Shown: piece after piece, positions 14,101 through 22,436 of the stretch
How positions within the stretch are numbered: the first letter of the stretch is position 1
Layout: each line of letters starts with the position of its first letter
Origin: Colletes latitarsis
Taxonomy: Eukaryota > Arthropoda > Insecta > Hymenoptera > Colletidae
Length of the DNA stretch: 64,000 nt
Direction of reading: 5' to 3'
Assembly: GCF_051014445.1 (NCBI RefSeq)
Contig: NC_135134.1
Span: 22,199,672 to 22,263,671, forward strand
The notes under the pieces: generated by a model
Seen by the model: only the letters and a program-made list of their open reading frames with translations
Told to the model about the DNA's origin: nothing
The model's database searches: none
Program-made: the position numbers and the translations under genes

Positions 14101-14680
14101 GCCAACAAGTATGAGAAATATGCGAAAGTATGAGCCTGATAAGTGCAAATCCCAGACCTAACCTAGACCTAACATGCGTTATCCTCTAAAATATTGATCG
14201 TGACCAGGTTCAGTCGACTGTTTCAGTGTGCTACCACATTACAACGTGATCCAAACCAGAAAAAGCCCTGGATCTGTTCAACAGGTATGTGAAGAATGCG
14301 AAAGTGTGACCCTGATGAGGGCAAATCCCGGACCTAACATAGACCTAACATGCGTTATCCTCTAAAATATTGATTGAAACCTGGTCTAATAGTCTGTTTC
14401 AGCGTGGTACCGCATTACTACGTGATCGAAACCAAAAAAGGCCCAGAATCTGGCCATCAAGTATGAAAAGTATGCGAAAGTATGAGCCTGATGAGTGCAA
14501 ATCCAAGGCCTAACCTAGATCTAACATGCGTTATCCTCTAACATATCGATCGAAAACTGGTTTAATCGACTGTTTCAGTGTGGTACCACATTACTGTGTG
14601 ATCCAAACCAGAAAAAGCGAAGGATCTGGCTAATAAGTGAGAGAAATATGCGAAAGTATGAGCCTCATGGGAGCAAATCG
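11161..14680. repeat. 20-mer higher-order repeat (3520 bp), copy 2
   Basis: Direct tandem successor of the copy at 7641-11160, matching it monomer by monomer over the whole length with only scattered substitutions. The junction near 11160 lies in a monomer carrying GCAAATCGCGGACC, which also marks the next junction near 14680. This points to unequal exchange within that monomer. Confidence 0.9.
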
Positions 14681-15199
14681 CGGACCTAACATAGACCTAA
14701 CATGCGTTATCCTCTAAAATATTGATCGAAACCAGGTCTAATGGTCTGTTTCAGCGTGGTACCGCATTACTACGTGATCGATACCAAAAAAGGCCCAGAA
14801 TCTGGCCATCAAGTATGAGAAGTATGCGAAAGTATGAGCCTGATGAGTGCAAATCCCAGACGTAACCTAGACCTAACATGAGTTATCCTTTGAAACGTTG
14901 ACCCAGACTAGGTTTAATTGACTGTTTCAGTGTGGTACCACATTACTACGTGATCCAAACCAGAAAAGGCGCAGGATCTGGCCAACAAGTACGAGAAATA
15001 TGCGAAAGTATGAGCCTGATGAGAGCAAGTCCCAGACCTAACCTAGACCTAACATGCGTTATCCTCAAAAATATTGACCGAGACCAGGTTTACTCGACTG
15101 TTTCAGTGTGGTACCATATTACTGTGTGATTCAAACCAGTGAAAGCCCAGGATCTGGACAACAAGAATGAGAAATATGCGAAAGTATGAGCCTGATGAG
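14681..15199. repeat. 20-mer higher-order repeat, partial copy 3
   Basis: The third copy follows in phase for about 520 bp (three monomers). At about 15190-15200 the sequence switches to what lies two monomers (352 bp) further on in the unit (GCAAATCCCATACCTAACC, as near 12032). The copy therefore ends in a two-monomer deletion and then leaves the repeat pattern. Confidence 0.85.
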
Positions 15200-15740
15200 T
15201 GCAAATCCCATACCTAACCTAGACCTATCATGTGTTATTCTCTAAAATATTGATCGAAACCAGGTTTAATGGACTCTTTCCGTGTGATACCACATTACCA
15301 CTTGATCCAAACCAGAAAAAACCCGGGTTCTGTTCTACAAGTATGTGAAGAATGTGAAAGTATGACCCTGATGAGTGCAAATCCAAGGCCTAACCTAGAC
15401 CTAACATGTGTTATCCTCTAAAATATTGACCCAGACCAGGTTTAGTCGACTGTTTCTGTGTGGTACCACATTACTACGTGATCCAAAGCAGAGAAAGCCC
15501 AGAATCTGGCCATCAAGTATGAGAAACATGCGAAAGTATGAGCCTGATGAGAGCAAATCCCAGACCTAACCTAGACCTAACATGAGTTATCCTTTGAAAT
15601 GTTGACCCAGACTAGGTTTAATTGACTGTTTCAGTGTGGTACCACATTACCACGTGATCCAGGCCAGAAATAGCCCTGAATCTGGCCATCAAGTATGAGA
15701 AATATGCGAAAGCATGAGCCTGATGAGAGCAAATCCCAGA

Positions 15741-15742
<2 letters not shown>
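15200..15742. repeat. Satellite between the 20-mer block and the retrotransposon
   Basis: About three monomers of mixed type. They include one with GTTCTGTTCTACAAGTATGTG and one of the CCTTTGAAATGTTGACCC type, and they end inside a monomer at CCCAGACC where the element is inserted. No other feature is seen. Confidence 0.85.
15725..15742. repeat. Target-site duplication, left copy
   Basis: GAGAGCAAATCCCAGACC directly precedes the poly-T run and is repeated exactly at 17349-17366 on the other side of the element. Joining the flanks with a single copy gives a normal monomer (CCCAGACC then TAACCTAGACC). The duplication could be 19 bp if the first T of the poly-T run is counted. Confidence 0.93.

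Positions 15743-15771
<29 letters not shown>
15743..15771 (-). other. Poly(A) tail of the retrotransposon (29 T on plus strand)
   Basis: An uninterrupted run of 29 T lies between the left target-site duplication and the element 3' end (TAATGTGG on the plus strand). An unbroken tail and perfect flanking duplications suggest a fairly recent insertion. The first T may belong to the target site. Run length may be affected by sequencing error. Confidence 0.93.
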
Positions 15772-15774
<3 letters not shown>

Positions 15775-15794
15775 GTGGTGAAATCCTCATGGAC

Positions 15795-15824
15795 ACCCCG
15801 GCTCCCTGGGGGGGAGGCCGGGGT
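15795..15824 (-). other. 3' UTR hairpin 6 (8 bp stem)
   Basis: Arms 15795-15802 (ACCCCGGC) and 15817-15824 (GCCGGGGT) pair around a 14-nt loop, about 25-55 nt from the poly(A) tail. Confidence 0.6.
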
Positions 15825-15879
15825 AGTGCCGGACTCTTACCGGCTAAAACACCACGGTGACCGCCTGCGTCCTTTATCT

Positions 15880-15927
15880 GGGGAGAGTCACGGGAACCAA
15901 ACTAGCGATACTACCGTGACTCTCCCC
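15880..15927 (-). other. 3' UTR hairpin 5 (14 bp perfect stem)
   Basis: Arms 15880-15893 (GGGGAGAGTCACGG) and 15914-15927 (CCGTGACTCTCCCC) are exact complements with a 20-nt loop. It is the longest stem in the element, about 110-155 nt upstream of the poly(A) tail in the element RNA. Confidence 0.85.
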
Positions 15928-15960
15928 GCTGGCGCAACGCCCTACTACGGGCCCTTCCCA

Positions 15961-15984
15961 GGGGAGGAATAGTATCTCCTCCCC
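15961..15984 (-). other. 3' UTR hairpin 4 (8 bp stem)
   Basis: Arms 15961-15968 (GGGGAGGA) and 15977-15984 (TCCTCCCC) pair around an 8-nt loop. Confidence 0.65.
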
Positions 15985-15988
15985 CAAT

Positions 15989-16016
15989 GGGGGGCAAACA
16001 TGATTGATTGCCCCCC
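15989..16016 (-). other. 3' UTR hairpin 3 (9 bp stem)
   Basis: Arms 15989-15997 (GGGGGGCAA) and 16008-16016 (TTGCCCCCC) are perfect complements around a 10-nt loop. It is directly beside the hairpin at 15961-15984. Confidence 0.7.
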
Positions 16017-16140
16017 GGCGACGCCGCGCGGTCACACGCGACGTCGCGCCACTCGTGCCGTTGCTACTAGCCGCGACCGGGCCCCCACCCGATCGCGACC
16101 ACGGCTGCGGGGCCGGCTAACACTGCCGCCCCCGCTAGAC

Positions 16141-16161
16141 GGGGCCCCTGCCACGGGCCCC
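16141..16161 (-). other. 3' UTR hairpin 2 (7 bp stem, same 7-nt loop)
   Basis: Arms 16141-16147 (GGGGCCC) and 16155-16161 (GGGCCCC) enclose the loop CTGCCAC, the same as in the hairpin at 16248-16270, while the outer stem bases differ. The shared 13 bases CCCCTGCCACGGG lie 108 bp apart. Confidence 0.75.
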
Positions 16162-16247
16162 CGGTCCGGTGATGGGCTGGGTGCGAGGGGGAATGAGGGG
16201 ATAAAGTCCCTCGCCCCGCACCACAAACACTATCACCGACCCCTTCG

Positions 16248-16270
16248 CGCTCCCCCTGCCACGGGGAGCG
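16248..16270 (-). other. 3' UTR hairpin 1 (8 bp stem, 7-nt loop)
   Basis: Arms 16248-16255 (CGCTCCCC) and 16263-16270 (GGGGAGCG) pair perfectly around a loop that reads CTGCCAC on the plus strand, GTGGCAG in the element RNA. It lies about 10 nt downstream of the ORF2 stop codon. The loop is identical to that of the hairpin at 16141-16161. Confidence 0.75.
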
Positions 16271-16481
16271 GTGGAGGGTCTTACGGTCGGCGTCGCCGCC
16301 TGCCCCCCACCTCTTCACGCGCCCTTTCGGCGTCCTCCTTGGCGGCCATGACCTCTTCACAAAACAAGGCCATGGCCGCCCACGCCTCCTCACTGCCGAC
16401 CATCGCACGAATGACGGCCGGCAGCGAGAGGTCCGCTCCAACTACTCCAACGAGGACACCGCGCTGCGCTGCCCACGCCGG

Positions 16482-16535
16482 GCAAAACTGCAGCGTGTGC
16501 TGCGCGGAGTCCTCCCTTCCCCTGCAGTGACGGCA
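16482..16535 (-). other. CCHC zinc-knuckle motif of ORF2
   Basis: The motif reads CRHCRGREDSAQHTLQFC, that is C-x2-C-x8-H-x4-C, with all four ligands intact. A C-terminal CCHC of this kind is characteristic of ORF2 of R1 and related insect non-LTR elements, where it is thought to bind the template RNA or target DNA. Confidence 0.88.
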
Positions 16536-17282
16536 CGCAGCCGTCGCCTCCCGCCCTATCCGATGCAGGTACCGACCGAAGCAACCGTGTCCGGTCAGTA
16601 CCTGTGTCAGGCGATAGGTGGGCGTACCCCAGCTACGGCCCACCCAGGCATAAAACACTGGGCGGACCGCCGCGGCAACGCGATCATCCCGCTGATCTGG
16701 CTTCGATAACCAGACCAGCCACCGACTATAGACGCGTCGCCGCGCCTGGCTTCGGGCCCTGGCGGCCTCCTCGCCGTGTGGGTCCACGCCCCGCTGGCGA
16801 AGGTCGCAGAGGTTTTGATAGACCTCTGCGTCCATTTTCGCCAGCAGGTGAAACGGTGCGGAACCCACCAGCAAGGTGGCGGCTGTGTAGGAGATCGTGC
16901 GATAACCCCGCACGACTCTGATGGCGACCAACCTCTGTAACCGACGGAGTACAAATGCACCCCGCCGATTGGCCATCAGACCGTCGGCCCATATTGGCGC
17001 GCCATAAAGCGCCATGGACCGGACGACTCCCAAATACAGCCGCCGTGCCGCCATGTTGGGCCCCCCGAGATTGGGCATTATGCGGCCTAACGCGGCCGCT
17101 ACCCTTTCAATACGGGGACCCAACCCTTCCAAGTGATGCCCGAAGTGCCAGTAGCTGTCGAGTGTGAGGCCCAGATACTTCATCCGGCGACCCACCTCGA
17201 CTTGGGCTCCACCCACCCGTAGAGACGCCTGGCGTGGCACCCCACGGCCACTGACGTTACACAGCCAGATGGCCTCGGTCTT

Positions 17283-17285
17283 CTA
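17283..17285 (-). other. Premature stop in the ORF2 remnant
   Basis: On the minus strand the codon is TAG between VAP and KTEAIW. The reading frame is clearly the same on both sides, so this is a nonsense change and not a frame break. It either arose after insertion or was copied from a defective source element. Confidence 0.85.
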
Positions 17286-17348
17286 GGGTGCCACGCGCAA
17301 CCCCAGACGCTCTACCTCGGCGACGACTCGTGCCGTCCCTTCCTCCGC

Positions 17349-17366
17349 GAGAGCAAATCCCAGACC
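17349..17366. repeat. Target-site duplication, right copy
   Basis: Exact repeat of 15725-15742 at the truncated 5' end of the element, followed by TAACCTAGACCTAACATGCG, which resumes the satellite in phase. Confidence 0.93.
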
Positions 17367-19269
17367 TAACCTAGACCTAACATGCGTTATCCTCTAAAAT
17401 ATTGACCGAGACCAGGCTTAGTCGACTGTTTTTTTGTGGTCCCTCATTACTACGTGATCCATGCCAAAAATAGCCCAGAATCTGGCCATCAAGTATGAGA
17501 AATATGCGAATGTATGAGCCTGATGAGAGCAAATCCCAGACCTAACCTAGACCTAACATGTGTTATCCTCTAAAATATTGATAGAAACCATGCTTAATTG
17601 TCTGTATCAGTGTGGTACCACATTACCACGTGATCCAAACTAGAAAAAACCCAGGATCTGTTCACCAGGTATGTGAAGAATGCGAACGTGTGAGCCTGAT
17701 GGGGGTAAATCCAAGGCCGAACCAAGACCTAAGCTGCGTTATCCTCTAATATATTGATCGAAACCAGGTTTAATGAACTGTTTCAGTGTGGTACCACATT
17801 ACCACCTGATCCAAACCAGAAAAAGCCCAGGATCTGGCCAACAAGTATGCGGAAAATGTGAATGTATGTGCCTGATGAGAGCAAATCCCAGACCTAACAT
17901 AGACCTAACATGCGTTATCCTCTCAAATATTGATCGAAACCAGGTTTAATGGACAGTTTCAGTGTGGTACCACATTACTACGTGATCCAAGCCAAAAAAA
18001 GCCCAGAATCTGGCCAACAAGTATGAGAAATATGCGAAAGTATGAGCCTGATGAGAGCAAATCCCACCCCTAACCTAGACCTAACATGCGTTATCCTCTA
18101 AAATATTGACCGAGACTAGGCTTAGTCGACTGTTTTTTTGTGGTACCACATTACTACGTGATCCAATCCAGAAAGAGCCCAGAATCTGGCCATCACGTAA
18201 GAGATATATGCGAAAGTGTGAGCCTGATGAGTGCAAATCCCAGAACTAACCTAGACCTAACATGTGTTATCCTCTAAAATATTGATCGTGACCAGGTTTA
18301 ATCGACTGTTTCAGTGTGGTACCACATTACTACGTGATCCAAACCAGCGAAAGCCCAGGATATGGCCAACAAGAATGAGAAATATGCGAAAGTATGAGCA
18401 TGATGAGAGCAAATCCCAGACCTAACCTAGACCTAACATGCGTTATCCCCTAAAACATTGAACGAAACCAGGTTTAATGGACTGTTTCAGTGTGGTACCA
18501 CATTACTGCGTGATCCAAACTAAAAGAAGCCCAGAATCTGGCCATCAGGTATGAGAAATATGCGAAAGTATGAGCCTGATGAGTGCAAATCCCAGACCTA
18601 ACCTAGACCTAACATGCGTTATCCCGTAAAACATTGAACGAAACCAGGTTTAATGGACTGTTTCAGTGTGGTACCACATTACTACGTGATCCAAACCAGA
18701 AAAAGGCCAGGATCTGGCCATCAAGTATGAGAAATATGCGAAAGTATGAGCCTGATGAGTGCAAATCCCAGACCTAACCTAGACCTACCATGCGTTATCC
18801 TCTAAAATATCGATCGAAACCAGGTTTAATCGACTGTTTCAGTGTGGTAACACATTACTGTGTGATCCAAACCAGTGAAAGCCCAGGATCTGGTCAACAA
18901 GAATGAGAAATATGCGAAAGCATGGGCCTGATGAGAGCAAATCCCAGACCTAACCTAGACCTAACATGCGTTATCCACTAAAATATTGACCGAGACCAGG
19001 CTTAGTCGACTGTTTTTTGTGGTACCACATTACTACGTGATCCAATCCAGAAAGAGCCCAGAATCTGGCCATCATGTAAGAGATATATGCGAAAGTGTGA
19101 GCCCGATGAGTGCAAATCCCAGAACTAACCTAGACCTAACATGTGTTATCCTCCAAAATATTGATCGTGACCAGGTTTAATCGACTGTTTCAGTGTGGTC
19201 CCACATTACTACGTGATCCAAGCCAAAAAAAGCCCAGAATCTGGCCAACAAGAATGACAAACATGCGAA
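17367..19269. repeat. Satellite block right of the element
   Basis: About eleven monomers of mixed type. A T-tract variant (CGACTGTTTTTTTGTGG, replacing GTTTCAGTGTGG) appears near 17422, 18128 and 19009 with 6-7 T. The stretch about 18910-19735 recurs at 21021-21846 (offset 2111, 12 monomers minus 1 bp). No gene is seen. Confidence 0.8.
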
Positions 19270-22200
19270 AGTATGAGCATGATGGGAGCAAATCCCAGAC
19301 CTAACCTAGACCTAACATGCGTTATCCCGTAAAACATTGAACGAAACCAGGTTTAATGGACTGTTTCAGTGTGGTACCACATTACTACGTGATCCAAACC
19401 AGAAAAAGGCCAGGATCTGGCCATCAAGTATGAGAAATATGCGAAAGTATGAGCCTGATGAGTGCAAATCCCAGACCTAACCTAGACCTACCATGCGTTA
19501 TCCTCTAAAATATCGATCGAAACCAAGTTTAATCGACTGTTTCAGTGTGGTAACACATAACTGTGTGATCCAAACCAGTGAAAGCCCAGGATCTGGTCAA
19601 CAAGAATGAGAAATATGCGAAAGTATGAGCCTGATGAGAGCAAATCCCAGACCTAACCTAGACCTAACATGCGTTATCCTCTAACATATCGATCGAAACC
19701 ATGCTTAATTGTCTGTATCAGTGTGGTACCACATTACCACGTGATCCAAACTAGAAAAAACCCGGGATCTGTTCACCAGGTATGTGAAGAATGCGAACGT
19801 GTGAGCCTGGTGGGGGTAAATCCCAGACCTAACCTAGACCTAACATGCGTTATCCTCTAAAATATTGACCGAGACCAGGATTAGTCGACTGTTTCAGTGG
19901 GGTAACACATTACCACGTGACCCAAACCAGAAAAAACCCGGGATCTGTTCAACAAGTATGTGAAGAGTGCGAAAGTATGAGTCTGATAAGGGCAAATGCA
20001 AGGCCTAACCTAGACCTAACATGCGTTATCCACTAAAACATTGATCGAAACCAGGTTTAATGGACTGTTTCAGTGTGGTACCGCATTACTACGTTATCGA
20101 AACCAGAAAAAGGCCAGAATCTGGCCATCAAGTATGAGAAATATGCGAAAGTATGAGCCTGATGAGTGAAAATCCCATACCTAACCTAGACCTATCATGT
20201 GTTATTCTCTAAAATATTGATCGAAACCAGGTTTAATGGACTCTTTCCGTGTGATACCACATAACCACTTGATCCAAAACAGGAAAAGCCCAGGATCTGG
20301 CCAACAAGTATGCGGAAAATGTTAATGTATGAGCCTGATGAGAGCAAATCCCAGACCTAACATAGACCTAACATGCGTTATCCTCTAAAATATTGATCGA
20401 AACCAGGTTTAATGGACAGTTTCAGTGTGGTACCACATTACTACGTGATCCAAGCCAAAAAAAGCCGAGAATCTGGCCAACAAGTATGAGAAACATGCGA
20501 AAGTATGAGCATGATGAGAGCAAATCCCAGACCTAACCTAGACCTAACATGCGTTATCCCGTAAAACATTGAACGAAACCAGGTTTAATGGACAGTTTCA
20601 GTGTGGTACCACATTGCCACGTGATCTAAACCAGAAAAAGCCCTGAATCTGGCCATCAAGTATGAGAAATATGCGAAAGCATGAGCCTGATGAGAGCAAA
20701 TCCCAGACCTAACCTAGACCTAACATGCGTTATCCTCTAAAATATTGATCGAAACCAGGTTTAATGGACTGTTTCAGTGTGGTACCACATTACTGTGTGA
20801 TCCAAACCAGAAAAAGCAAAGGATCTGTCTAACAAGTAAGAGAAATATGCGAAAGTATGACCCTTATGAGTGCAAATCCAAGGCCTAACCCAGACCTAAC
20901 ATGTGTTATCCTCTAAAATATTGATCGAAACCAGGTTTAATGGTCTGTTTCAGTGTGGTAACACATTACTGTGTGATCCAAACCAGTGAAAGCCCAGGAT
21001 CTGGTCAACAAGAATGAGAAATATGCGAAAGCATGGGCCTGATGAGAGCAAATCCCAGACCTAACCTAGACCTAACATGCGTTATCCTCTAAAATATTGA
21101 CCGAGACCAGGCTTAGTCGACTGCTTTTTGTGGTACCACATTACTACGTGATCCAATCCAGAAAGAGCCCAGAATCTGGCCATCATGTAAGAGATATATG
21201 CGAAAGTGTGAGCCCGATGAGTGCAAATCCCAGAACTAACCTAGACCTAACATGTGTTATCCTCTAAAATATTGATCGTGACCAGGTTTAATCGACTGTT
21301 TCAGTGTGGTCCCACATTACTACGTGATCCAAGCCAAAAAAAGCCCAGAATCTGGCCAACAAGAATGAGAAACATGCGAAAGTATGAGCATGATGAGAGC
21401 AAATCCCAGACCTAACCTAGACCTAACATGCGTTATCCCGTAAAACATTGAACGAAACCAGGTTTAATGGACTGTTTCAGTGTGGTACCACATTACTACG
21501 TGATCCAAACCAGAAAAAGGCCAGGATCTGGCCATCAAGTATGAGAAATATGCGAAAGTATGAGCCTGATGAGTGCAAATCCCAGACCTAACCTAGACCT
21601 ACCATGCGTTATCCTCTAAAATATCGATCGAAACCAAGTTTAATCGACTGTTTCAGTGTGGTAACACATTACTGTGTGATCCAAACCAGTGAAAGCCCAG
21701 GATCTGGTCAACAAGAATGAGAAATATGCGAAAGTATGAGCCTGATGAGAGCAAATCCCAGACCTAACCTAGACCTAACATGCGTTATCCTCTAACATAT
21801 CGATCGAAACCATGCTTAATTGTCTGTATCAGTGTGGTACCACATTACTACGTGATCCAAACCAGAAAAAGGCCAGGATCTGGCCATCAAGTATCAGAAA
21901 TATGCGAAAGTATGAGCCTGATGAGAGCAAATCCCAGCCCTAACCTAGACCTAACATGCGTTATCCTCTAAAATATTGATCGTGACCAGGTTTAGTCGAC
22001 TGTTTCAGTGTGGTACCACATTACTATGTGATCCAAACCAGAAAAAACCCAGGATCTGGCCAACAAGGATGTGAGGAATGCGAAAGTATGAGACTGAAGA
22101 GGGCAAATCCCAGACCTAACCCAGACCTAACATGCGTTATCCTCTAAAATATTGATCGTGACCAGGTTCAGTCGACTGTTTCAGTGTGGTACCACATTAC

Positions 22201-22436
22201 TACGTGATCCAAACCAGAAAAAACCCGGGATCTGTTCAACAAGTATGTGAGGAGTGCGAAAGTATGAGTCTGATAAGGGCAAATCCGAGGCCTAACCTAG
22301 ACCTAACATGCGTTATCCACTAAAACATTGATCGAAACCAGGTTTAATGGACTGTTTCAGTGTGGTACCACATTACTACGTGATCCAAACCAGAAAAAGC
22401 AAAGGATCTGTCTAACAAGTAAGAGAAATATGCGAA
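19270..22436. repeat. 18-mer higher-order repeat (about 3168 bp), copy 1
   Basis: Eighteen monomers match the following block at an offset of 3167-3168 bp. Diagnostic variants are ATCCCGTAAAACATTGAACG, ACCATGCTTAATTGTCTGTATC and GTTATCGAAACCAG. The first part also matches about 2111 bp downstream inside the same unit, so the unit contains an older 12-monomer duplication. Confidence 0.85.

Larger units (their letters stand above)
1..15742. repeat. 176 bp satellite array, left part
   Basis: About 89 head-to-tail monomers of 176 bp. The period shows in landmark spacing: the ATGCGTTATCC landmark recurs at multiples of 176, and blocks recur at 1057, 1760, 2112 and 3520 bp. Landmarks in order within a monomer are ATG(C/T/A)GTTATCC, CT(A)AAATATTGATCG, ACCAGGTTTA, CGACTGTTTCAG, the palindrome TGTGGTACCACA, ACGTGATCCAAACCAG, an A-rich run, GGATCTGGCC, AATATGCGAAAGTATGAG, GCAAATCCCAG and CCTAACCTAGACCTAAC. 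All copies face the same way and the array is cut by the window edge. No gene is visible. The length is close to one nucleosome repeat, typical of centromeric or pericentromeric satellites; that location is inference. Confidence 0.97.
15772..16280 (-). other. 3' UTR of the R1-clade element
   Basis: About 509 bp between the ORF2 stop and the poly(A) tail, very GC-rich, with no credible coding frame of its own. Open frames on the plus strand here are shadows caused by few AT-rich stops. It holds at least six perfect inverted repeats: arms 16248-16255/16263-16270, 16141-16147/16155-16161, 15989-15997/16008-16016, 15961-15968/15977-15984, 15880-15893/15914-15927 and 15795-15802/15817-15824. Structured 3' UTRs guide reverse transcriptase to its own RNA in R2; a similar role here is inference. 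Confidence 0.8.
15743..17348 (-). mobile_element. 5'-truncated R1-clade non-LTR retrotransposon
   Basis: A 1606 bp GC-rich insertion in the AT-richer satellite. Read on the minus strand it has, in order, a truncated 5' end inside ORF2, the ORF2 C-terminus with a CCHC knuckle, a 3' UTR of about 510 bp and a 29-nt poly(A) tail. Perfect 18 bp target-site duplications flank it, as expected from target-primed reverse transcription with early stop. Endonuclease and catalytic reverse-transcriptase motifs are absent, so it cannot move by itself. Assignment to the R1 clade rests on recognisable protein stretches (KTEA, MKYLGLTLD, RRLYLGVVRSMALYGAP, RVVRGYRTIS) and on the knuckle spacing. The exact family (R1, TRAS, SART or another) is not settled. 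The insertion is not seen in any of the related higher-order units, so it is younger than their amplification or lies outside it. Confidence 0.93.
16281..17348 (-). pseudogene. R1-clade ORF2 C-terminal remnant (reverse transcriptase thumb to CCHC)
   Basis: One frame runs from the truncated edge at 17348 to a stop at 16281-16283, 355 codons. It is interrupted only by TAG at codon 22 (17283-17285), just before KTEAIWLC. After the stop the frame stays open for 333 codons. An ATG/GTG-based call would begin at the GTG at 17240, but that is not a real start. In order (numbered from 17240): MKYLGLTLD at residues 20-28, RRLYLGVVRSMALYGAP near 66-82, RVVRGYRTIS near 108-117, TYRLTQVLTGHGCFGRYLHR near 208-227, the CCHC knuckle at 236-253, and a basic tail of five arginines at the end. 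In this family ORF2 also has an endonuclease and a catalytic domain with FADD upstream; both are lost by truncation. Base composition is far more GC-rich than the surroundings. It is a dead fragment, not a host gene. I recognise the R1-like family with high confidence but not the element name. Confidence 0.9.

Noticed and set aside
15775..15972. 65-codon plus-strand frame next to the poly-T run
   Set aside because: It sits in the element's 3' UTR on the opposite strand, over several hairpins, with no recognisable protein features.
16000..16530. 176-codon plus-strand frame and other overlapping frames in the GC-rich insertion
   Set aside because: These are antisense or out-of-frame shadows of the minus-strand ORF2 remnant and its 3' UTR. 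High GC removes chance stops, and the minus-strand frame has a recognisable family.
15743..17348. LTR retrotransposon or DNA transposon
   Set aside because: There are no terminal repeats or terminal inverted repeats. The poly(A) tail, 5' truncation and variable-length type of target duplication fit non-LTR insertion.
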